The notes under the pieces: generated by a model | Databases searched by the model: none | What the model was told of the DNA's origin: nothing | Seen by the model: the letters and a program-made list of their open reading frames with translations, nothing else | In this document: positions 1-5,138 of the stretch, one piece after another | Layout of the letters: the number at the start of each line of letters is the position of its first letter | Position numbering within the stretch: the stretch's first letter is position 1 | Source of the DNA: Candidatus Melainabacteria bacterium GWA2_34_9 | Lineage (GTDB): Bacteria > Cyanobacteriota > Vampirovibrionia > Gastranaerophilales > UBA9971 | Direction: 5' to 3' | Length of the DNA: 8,378 nucleotides | Assembly: GCA_001784535.1 (NCBI GenBank) | Contig: MFRJ01000026.1 | Span: 1-8,378 of the forward strand | Program-made: the position numbers and the translations under genes

Positions 1-1364
1 ATATGACCGTTCAAAACAATATAACGGTGGCTTCTGACTCAACCAATAATACCGATATGGAAGCAAAAACAGGTAATATCAACGTAAAAACGATAGTTTC
101 CCAACTGGGAGACGTTACTTTAAAAGCCGGTAATTCAATATTGGATTTAAATTCAGATGATTCTGCCAATATCACAGGCAAAGATCTGATTTTAACGGCA
201 GTAAACGACTCTATAGGTTCATCTTTAAGTGATTTAAGAACCATATCCTCCAATAAAATTAATATGGCTGCCAAAAAAGACATATATCTTACCGAAGACG
301 CCGGTGATTTGATTTCTGACAGTATAAAAGCAAATACAGGCTCAATAAAACTTACAACAGTCAATGGAAATATAAAAATCAACAATATCAGCGCCGCTGA
401 AGATATAAATATTAAGGCAAATGGCGATTTGATAGATATTGAAACCATTGACCCAAAGAAAATTGATTTAGCTGTCAGCAATACGGGCGGAAGCATAGAC
501 GTAAACAAAGGATTTGTTTCAGAATATGTTAAAATGACAGCTGACAATATTAAAGGTAACTTTGAAGATACAAACTTTAATAATCCTCTTACTTTCTATA
601 TCACAGCAAATAAAAATGCAAATGCAAAAAACATAAACCTTGATGTAAATGCAGGCAACTTTGGAATAGAAAAACTTGCCTCAAATTATGCAAGAATTAA
701 CTCCAAGTATGATGTTCTAAACTGGCAGCAGGTTAAAATCGGAGACAGGCTTGATCTCATTACACCAAGCAGGACAATTTTACTTAAAAATATTTTGGGA
801 CATTTGGATCTTACAAAAGATGTTGAATTATATGAAACCGGCTGGTTTAACTTTATATCTGATTCTTTTGGCGTTAAAACAAGTGCATTTGTTAAATACG
901 TTGCACCAGGACAAAGAGTTAACTGGGATTCACAACCTGTTAAGACTTCAAATTCTGCTGTAAGCAGCAATAATAGCAATATGTCTAAATCACAGGAAGA
1001 TACTCATGAAATATTAAATCCACCCGACCTGAGAGACCAACTTCAAAACAAACGCGATTCTATCAGATATACTATTAATACTGACGGTATTATTAAAATT
1101 GCAGACAGAAATATCAATATAAAAGTTATTGATATTTCATCCGGTGGGGCTGGCATTTCAGTTAATAAAGATATCTCCATCGGAGAACAACTGGATTTTA
1201 AATTAAGTTTTGATGAACTTGAAATCAATACCAAATCAACTGTTGTAAGCAAACAGTATGATGAAGAAACCGGTACTTATAAATTAGGATTAAAATTTAC
1301 AGACCTGACTCCTGATATTGCCGAAAAAATCCCTTATACTTGTATGTCATTAAGTTTATTATAA
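1..1364 (+). CDS. 3' part of filamentous-adhesin-like beta-helix protein with C-terminal PilZ domain (5' partial)
   Basis: The reading frame is open to the left edge. An ATG lies at 3, but no ribosome site can be seen and the repeats start at once, so the gene very probably begins outside the window. Visible residues 1-230 are short degenerate repeats of alternating polar and hydrophobic residues with many N, D, G and T (GNINVKT, GDVTLKAG, GSIKLTTVNGNIKI, EDINIKANGDL). This is the pattern of a right-handed beta-helix as in filamentous haemagglutinin-type surface proteins. Residues 230-310 are less repetitive and residues 313-336 form an S/N-rich linker. Residues 343-453 look like a PilZ domain: RxxxR at R351-R355, DxSxxG at D377-S379-G382, and LGLKF at 428-432, where the family usually has LGVRF or similar. 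These motifs bind cyclic di-GMP in known PilZ proteins. The repeats point to export and the PilZ domain to the cytosol, so the location is unresolved. The adhesin-like and PilZ calls are inferred from pattern and motifs only. Confidence 0.7.
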   Translation, partial: MTVQNNITVASDSTNNTDMEAKTGNINVKTIVSQLGDVTLKAGNSILDLNSDDSANITGKDLILTAVNDSIGSSLSDLRTISSNKINMAAKKDIYLTEDAGDLISDSIKANTGSIKLTTVNGNIKINNISAAEDINIKANGDLIDIETIDPKKIDLAVSNTGGSIDVNKGFVSEYVKMTADNIKGNFEDTNFNNPLTFYITANKNANAKNINLDVNAGNFGIEKLASNYARINSKYDVLNWQQVKIGDRLDLITPSRTILLKNILGHLDLTKDVELYETGWFNFISDSFGVKTSAFVKYVAPGQRVNWDSQPVKTSNSAVSSNNSNMSKSQEDTHEILNPPDLRDQLQNKRDSIRYTINTDGIIKIADRNINIKVIDISSGGAGISVNKDISIGEQLDFKLSFDELEINTKSTVVSKQYDEETGTYKLGLKFTDLTPDIAEKIPYTCMSLSLL

Positions 1365-1413
1365 TCGTATAATTCTATAAGGCTTTAATAGATAAAAATT
1401 TTGATATTTATAA

Positions 1414-1432
1414 TGACCTGTTTCACAAAACC
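1414..1432 (+). repeat. Putative left terminal inverted repeat of the IS3 remnant
   Basis: The sequence begins TGACCTG and lies 50 bases after the adhesin stop codon. It pairs imperfectly with the segment ending at 1774. Only the outer six bases match exactly, so the inner boundary is approximate. Confidence 0.5.
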
Positions 1433-1489
1433 TCACATATTTAAAACTTAGAAACTCCTATATAGAATAAAACAATAGGAGAACTAAAA

Positions 1490-1751
1490 ATGAAACGTCG
1501 AACAGATTATTAAGCTTCTAAAATAAAATAAAGCCGGAGCAAAAGTAGTTGATTTATACAGAAAATATGGGTTTTCAGATGAACCATATTACACTTGGAA
1601 AGCCAAATATGGTGAAATATAAGCTTAAGATGCCCGAAGATTAAAACATCTTGAGGATGAAAACAACAAGCTCAAAAAATTTGTAGCTGAGAATAATGCT
1701 ATCAAGACTGCAACATCAATTTTTTATTGGTTAATTTTATTAAAAATTTAA
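1490..1751 (+). pseudogene. IS3-family transposase OrfA remnant (frameshift and three in-frame stops)
   Basis: Reading from 1500 gives EQIIKLLK, stop, NKAGAKVVDLYRKYGFSD, then EPYYTWKAKYGEI, two stops with an Ala between them, DARRLKHLEDENNKLKK and FVAENNAIKTAT, ending at TAA 1749-1751. This is the helix-turn-helix plus leucine-zipper layout of IS3-family OrfA proteins (typically EQIIKLLKEAEAG..., TYYTWKAKYGG, RRLKELEDENNKLKK). TAA stops interrupt it at 1524, 1620 and 1626. The apparent start ATG at 1490, preceded by AGGAG at 1477-1481, is in a different frame from the rest, so a small deletion lies around 1499. The intact protein would bind the element's ends and join OrfB by frameshifting. 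This copy cannot make it. The assignment to OrfA is strong; the subgroup is not determined. Confidence 0.85.
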
Positions 1752-1754
1752 CCT

Positions 1755-1774
1755 GATAAGTTGACAATAGGTCA
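1755..1774 (-). repeat. Putative right terminal inverted repeat of the IS3 remnant
   Basis: The minus strand reads TGACCTATTGTCAACTTATC from 1774 inward, sharing TGACCT and then a patchy match with the left end. The plus strand of this repeat contains TTGACA at 1761-1766, a consensus -35 hexamer pointing toward rpsL. Confidence 0.5.
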
Positions 1775-1789
1775 TGGTTGTTTGAAAAT
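1761..1789 (+). promoter_or_regulatory. Candidate sigma-70 promoter for rpsL-rpsG, -35 inside the IS end
   Basis: TTGACA (1761-1766, perfect consensus) is followed after 17 bases by GAAAAT (1784-1789, four of six matches to TATAAT). Transcription would start near 1796 and give a leader of about 60 nt before rpsL. The -35 box lies in the right end of the IS remnant, and outward -35 boxes in IS ends are known to form hybrid promoters. The -10 box is weak and no better pair was found in 1775-1854. The true operon promoter could lie elsewhere. Confidence 0.35.
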
Positions 1790-1842
1790 AAATCTAAATA
1801 TATGTGTTTTATATTAGAAATTAAATAATAAAAAGTAATTCC

Positions 1843-1850
1843 AAGGAGGA
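1843..1850 (+). promoter_or_regulatory. Ribosome binding site fixing the GTG start of rpsL
   Basis: AAGGAGGA is a near-perfect anti-16S match ending four bases before GTG at 1855. It supports a non-ATG start for S12. The resulting N-terminus (MPTINQLVRKER) matches the usual S12 start, which confirms the choice. Confidence 0.9.
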
Positions 1851-1854
1851 ATAA

Positions 1855-2229
1855 GTGCCTACAATTAATCAATTAGTTCGCAAAGAACGCGCAAAACAAA
1901 TCGAAAAAACAAAATCACCTGCATTAGCTAGCTGTCCTCAGAGAAGAGGCGTTTGTACAAGGGTTTATACAACAACCCCTAAAAAACCAAACTCAGCTCT
2001 CAGAAAAGTAGCTAGAATAAGATTAACAAACGGATTTGAAGTAACTTCATATATTCCCGGAGTTGGTCACAACTTGCAAGAACACTCTGTGGTACTGATA
2101 CGTGGCGGAAGAATCAAAGACTTACCAGGAGTTAGATACCATACTGTCCGCGGAACTCTTGATGCTGCAGGCGTTAAAAACAGAATGCAAAGCAGAAGCA
2201 AATACGGAGCAAAAAGACCTAAAAAATAA
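1855..2229 (+). CDS. rpsL: 30S ribosomal protein S12
   Basis: S12 sits at the decoding centre of the small ribosomal subunit and helps monitor codon-anticodon pairing. The 124-residue product is full length for the family and collinear with the E. coli protein. It has the basic N-terminal extension (1-30), the PKKPNSALRK loop (42-51) and the GHNLQEHSV and IRGGRIKDLPGVRYH segments (71-97). K43, K88 and P91, where changes give streptomycin resistance in other bacteria, have the wild-type sensitive state. D89, the residue methylthiolated by RimO where that enzyme exists, is kept. Translation starts at GTG after a strong Shine-Dalgarno sequence. The gene opens the str-type cluster, with rpsG 58 bases downstream. 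Variable positions (MPTINQL, ARIRLTNGFEVTSYIPGVGHNL) resemble cyanobacterial S12. Confidence 0.98.
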   Translation: MPTINQLVRKERAKQIEKTKSPALASCPQRRGVCTRVYTTTPKKPNSALRKVARIRLTNGFEVTSYIPGVGHNLQEHSVVLIRGGRIKDLPGVRYHTVRGTLDAAGVKNRMQSRSKYGAKRPKK

Positions 2230-2287
2230 GCTATTCCTAATTTGAATAAATATAATATTATAAGTATAAAATGAGGTTAACAATTAA

Positions 2288-2758
2288 ATGTCACGCAGAA
2301 ATAAACCACAAAAAAGAGTACCGCTACCAGATCCTATTTTTAATAGTGAAGATGTGGCAAGATTCATAAACAGATTAATGAGAAGAGGCAAAAAAAGCAT
2401 TGCTGAGAGAATTTTTTATAATTCTTTAAACATCATTAAAGAAAAAATTAAAGATGAACCAATTGAAGTTTTCCAAAAAGCTTTAAAAAATGTTACTCCG
2501 TTAATTGAAGTTAAAGCAAGAAGAATCGGTGGTTCAACTTATCAAGTTCCTCTTGAAGTAAGACCTGACAGAGGGATTGCACTGGGATCAACCTGGTTAA
2601 TCGACACAGCTAAAGCTAAAACCGGTAAACCTATGGAAGAAAAACTTGCACAAGAACTTATCTCCGCTTATAACGGCGAAGGCGCTGCTGTTAAAAAACG
2701 TGAAGATACTCACAAAATGGCTGAAGCTAACAAAGCTTTCGCTCATTACAGATACTAA
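2288..2758 (+). CDS. rpsG: 30S ribosomal protein S7
   Basis: S7 is a primary 16S rRNA-binding protein that nucleates assembly of the small-subunit head and lines the E site. The 156-residue length is normal for bacteria. Recognisable parts are the N-terminal basic arm (1-12), FINRLMRRGKKSIAERIFY (26-44), the KARRIGGSTYQVPLEVRP hairpin region (76-93) and the C-terminal helix KMAEANKAFAHYRY (143-156), which is nearly identical to the cyanobacterial ending. ATG at 2288 follows GAGGT at 2273-2277 with ten bases of spacing. It is co-transcribed with rpsL and followed by a terminator-like hairpin at 2770-2812. In E. coli S7 represses its own operon by binding the rpsL-rpsG spacer. The 58-base AT-rich spacer here shows no clear S7-type structure to my eye. 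Confidence 0.98.
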   Translation: MSRRNKPQKRVPLPDPIFNSEDVARFINRLMRRGKKSIAERIFYNSLNIIKEKIKDEPIEVFQKALKNVTPLIEVKARRIGGSTYQVPLEVRPDRGIALGSTWLIDTAKAKTGKPMEEKLAQELISAYNGEGAAVKKREDTHKMAEANKAFAHYRY

Positions 2759-2769
2759 GATGCAGTTTT

Positions 2770-2812
2770 AAAAAGACTATAGGGTTTTTCACAAAAATCA
2801 ATTAGTCTTTTT
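2770..2812 (+). terminator. Terminator-like hairpin between rpsG and fusA
   Basis: The outer stem AAAAAGACTA (2770-2779) pairs perfectly with TAGTCTTTTT (2803-2812). Inside it GGTTTTT (2783-2789) pairs with AAAAATC (2793-2799, one G-U) around a CAC loop, with a 3x3 internal loop between the two helices. The descending arm ends in five T's followed by ATAT. The stem is AT-rich and the T-run is part of it, so termination may be partial. The structure also closes in the opposite direction. Confidence 0.65.
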
Positions 2813-2975
2813 ATATTTATATTCAAGATAAGACGATAAACGCACAGAAACAAATTAAATTTAATTCGGTCTTAAAAATATAAGAACTCATATATTTAAA
2901 GAAAAAATTGAATTTAATTGATAATTATAAAAATTGAATAAATGAGTTTTTGAATTTTTAAGAGGTAGACAGATC

Positions 2976-5054
2976 ATGAGCAGGAATATCCCACTGGATA
3001 AATTTAGGAATATTGGTATTGCGGCACACATAGATGCCGGCAAAACGACTACAACAGAAAGAATACTTTTTTATACGGGCAGCAGCCACAAAATCGGTGA
3101 AGTACATGATGGTACTTCTGTAACTGATTTTATGGAACAGGAAAGAGAACGCGGTATTACAATCCAATCAGCTGCTGTAACAAGTTTTTGGAAAGGTTAT
3201 CAGGTTAACATCATTGATACCCCCGGGCACGTTGACTTTACAGTTGAAGTAGAACGCTCTTTACGTGTTCTTGACGGTATGGTTATGGTATTCTGTGCTG
3301 TCGGCGGTGTTCAATCACAGTCCGAAACAGTATGGAGACAGGCGAACAGATATCAGGTTCCCAGAATTATATTCGTTAATAAAATGGACAGAACAGGCGC
3401 AAATTACTATAGAGTAATTGATCAAATCCGTGACAGACTTCATGGAAATGCTGTTCCTATTCAACTGCCTATCGGCGCTGAAGAAAACTTAACAGGAATC
3501 ATTGATCTTGTTCATGAAAAAGCTTATATCTATAAAGATGACTTAGGAAAACAAGTTGAAGAAACTGACATTCCTGAAGACATGAAAGAAATTGCGGCTA
3601 AATACAGAGAACAGCTCATAGAATCAGTTTCGGAACATGATGACGAATTAATGATGAAATTTCTTGAAGGTGAAACACCTACATTAGAAGAAGTTAAATC
3701 AGCTTTAAGAAAAGCAACAATCGCAAACAAAATTTTACCTGTAACATGCGGTTCTGCTTTCAAAAATAAAGGTGTTCAAATATTGCTGGATGCAGTAATT
3801 GATTATATGCCTTCACCTATTGACATTCCACCTATAAAAGGGCTTCTTCCTAACGGAAGCGAAACAGAAAGAGCTAGTTCTGATGATGAACCATTCTCCG
3901 CTTTAGCTTTCAAAATAATGACAGACCCTTATGTAGGAAGATTATCCTTTATCAGAGTATATAGCGGAGTTCTTAAAGCAGGTAGTTATGTATTAAACAC
4001 ATCTACAGGCAAAAAAGAACGTATTAGCCGTTTAGTGCAGATGCAAGCTGATACAAGAAATGAAATTGACGAAGTAAGAGCCGGTGATTTGGCTGCTGCT
4101 GTTGGACTTAAAGCCACAACAACAGGCGATACACTATGCGATGAAACCAACCCTATTATCTTAGAATCAATGGAATTCCCTGAACCTGTAATTTCTATCG
4201 CTATCGAGCCTAAAACAAAGGCTGATCAGGATAAATTATCTATGGCTCTTAATAAACTGGCTGAAGAAGATCCTACTTTTAAAGTAAGAATAGATCAGGA
4301 AACCGGCCAGACAATTATCTCCGGCATGGGCGAATTACACCTTGAAATCATCGTTGACAGACTTTTAAGGGAGTTCAAAGTAGGCGCTAATGTTGGTAAA
4401 CCACAGGTTGCTTATAGAGAAACCATTACCAAACATGTAGAAGTTGAAGGCAAATTTATCCGTCAATCAGGTGGTCGTGGTCAATATGGTCACGTATGGA
4501 TTAAACTTGATCCGCTTGAACCAGGCAGCGGTTTCATATTCGAGAACAAAACCGTTGGAGGTTCAGTTCCTAAAGAATACATCGGTGCTGTGCAAAAAGG
4601 TATTGAAGAAAGTATGACAGGCGGTGTAATTGCCGGATACGAAGTAATCGACTTTAAAGCCACTCTCTTTGATGGTAGTTATCACGATGTTGACTCTTCA
4701 GAAATGGCATTTAAGGCGGCTGGAAGCATAGCTTTTAAAACAGGTGTTAAACAAGCCGGCGGTGTTATACTTGAGCCTATAATGAAAGTTGAAATAGAAG
4801 TTCCTGAAGACTTTTTAGGTGACGTAATCGGAGATCTTTCCTCAAGAAGAGGACGTATCGAAGGTATGGAAGCCATTGAAGGAACCGGAATCCAAAAAGT
4901 TAACGCAGCTGTTCCTCTTTCCGAGATGTTTGGTTATGCAACCGACATCAGAAGCAAAACACAGGGACGCGGAACATTCACAATGGAATTTTCCAAGTAT
5001 GAACAAGTTCCAAACAACATTGCTGAAGAAATCATCGGCAAAACCGCTGTATAA
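2976..5054 (+). CDS. fusA: Translation elongation factor G
   Basis: EF-G is the cytosolic GTPase that drives tRNA-mRNA translocation and, with ribosome recycling factor, splits the post-termination ribosome. The 692 residues are the usual length. GTPase motifs are intact: AHIDAGKTT (17-25, P-loop), RGITI (59-63, switch I), DTPGH (81-85), NKMD (135-138) and CGSAFKNKG (about 258-266). Domain II follows at about 290-400, domain III holds SGMGELHLEI (about 448-457), domain IV holds RQSGGRGQYGHVW and the tip loop DGSYHDVDSSE (about 565-575), and domain V holds IGDLSSRRGRIEGM. ATG 2976 follows AGAGGT at 2961-2966 with nine bases of spacing. GGVQSQSETVWRQANRYQVP and NAVPIQLPIGAE resemble cyanobacterial EF-G and support a housekeeping role. 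The 217-base gap from rpsG contains a hairpin, so fusA may have its own promoter, but I found no convincing one. A strong terminator follows, and tuf is not next. Confidence 0.98.
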   Translation: MSRNIPLDKFRNIGIAAHIDAGKTTTTERILFYTGSSHKIGEVHDGTSVTDFMEQERERGITIQSAAVTSFWKGYQVNIIDTPGHVDFTVEVERSLRVLDGMVMVFCAVGGVQSQSETVWRQANRYQVPRIIFVNKMDRTGANYYRVIDQIRDRLHGNAVPIQLPIGAEENLTGIIDLVHEKAYIYKDDLGKQVEETDIPEDMKEIAAKYREQLIESVSEHDDELMMKFLEGETPTLEEVKSALRKATIANKILPVTCGSAFKNKGVQILLDAVIDYMPSPIDIPPIKGLLPNGSETERASSDDEPFSALAFKIMTDPYVGRLSFIRVYSGVLKAGSYVLNTSTGKKERISRLVQMQADTRNEIDEVRAGDLAAAVGLKATTTGDTLCDETNPIILESMEFPEPVISIAIEPKTKADQDKLSMALNKLAEEDPTFKVRIDQETGQTIISGMGELHLEIIVDRLLREFKVGANVGKPQVAYRETITKHVEVEGKFIRQSGGRGQYGHVWIKLDPLEPGSGFIFENKTVGGSVPKEYIGAVQKGIEESMTGGVIAGYEVIDFKATLFDGSYHDVDSSEMAFKAAGSIAFKTGVKQAGGVILEPIMKVEIEVPEDFLGDVIGDLSSRRGRIEGMEAIEGTGIQKVNAAVPLSEMFGYATDIRSKTQGRGTFTMEFSKYEQVPNNIAEEIIGKTAV

Positions 5055-5089
5055 ATTTCTTAAAGAATTAGCATAGTTATACAATTTAA

Positions 5090-5138
5090 AATAATATCCA
5101 AACCTTGAAAAATAAAGGTTATGGATATTATTTTTTTT
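5090..5138 (+). terminator. Strong rho-independent terminator after fusA, overlapping the next gene's start
   Basis: The left arm (5090-5106, AATAATATCCA then AACCTT) pairs with the right arm (5115-5120 AAGGTT and 5122-5132 TGGATATTATT). That gives 17 base pairs with a single bulged A at 5121 and an eight-base loop. A run of eight T's (5131-5138) follows directly. It lies 36 bases after the fusA stop codon. The ATG of the downstream GH65 gene (5121-5123) and its only Shine-Dalgarno-like bases (5114-5118) fall inside the hairpin. Confidence 0.92.

Larger units (their letters stand above)
1414..1774 (+). mobile_element. Decayed, internally deleted IS3-family insertion sequence
   Basis: This accounts for most of the gene-free stretch 1365-1854. 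The left end reads TGACCTGTTTCACAAAACC at 1414. The right end at 1774, read on the minus strand, starts TGACCTATTGTCAAC. The first six bases are identical, and the next bases match partly if a one-base gap is allowed. TGxxCT-type ends are typical of IS3-family elements. Between them lies a recognisable but broken orfA (1490-1751). The orfB transposase with its DDE catalytic domain, normally about 850-1000 bases, is absent, so the element cannot move by itself. No flanking target duplication is evident, which fits an old insertion. The exact ends are less certain than the family assignment. Confidence 0.65.

Noticed and set aside
11..547. 178-residue open frame on the minus strand inside the adhesin gene
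   Set aside because: It has no ribosome site and a hydrophobic composition that simply mirrors the repetitive beta-helix codons on the plus strand. The plus-strand frame explains the region.
1371..1397. Possible terminator after the adhesin gene
   Set aside because: Only a four-base stem (CTAT/ATAG) with mismatches and no T-run could be formed, which is too weak to call.
2251..2262. Perfect AT-only palindrome TATAATATTATA between rpsL and rpsG, containing a TATAAT
   Set aside because: There is no matching -35 and it contains only A and T, so chance is likely. It is not convincing as a promoter or an S7 regulatory site.
2853..2919. Palindrome AATTAAATTTAATT (2853-2866) and a near copy (2906-2919) upstream of fusA
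   Set aside because: Low-complexity AT sequence with no known site resemblance. It could be an operator pair but there is no support beyond the repeat itself.
4682..5084. Overlapping small open frames on both strands across the end of fusA
   Set aside because: They are fully covered by the conserved EF-G domain IV-V coding sequence and have no ribosome sites or recognisable protein features.
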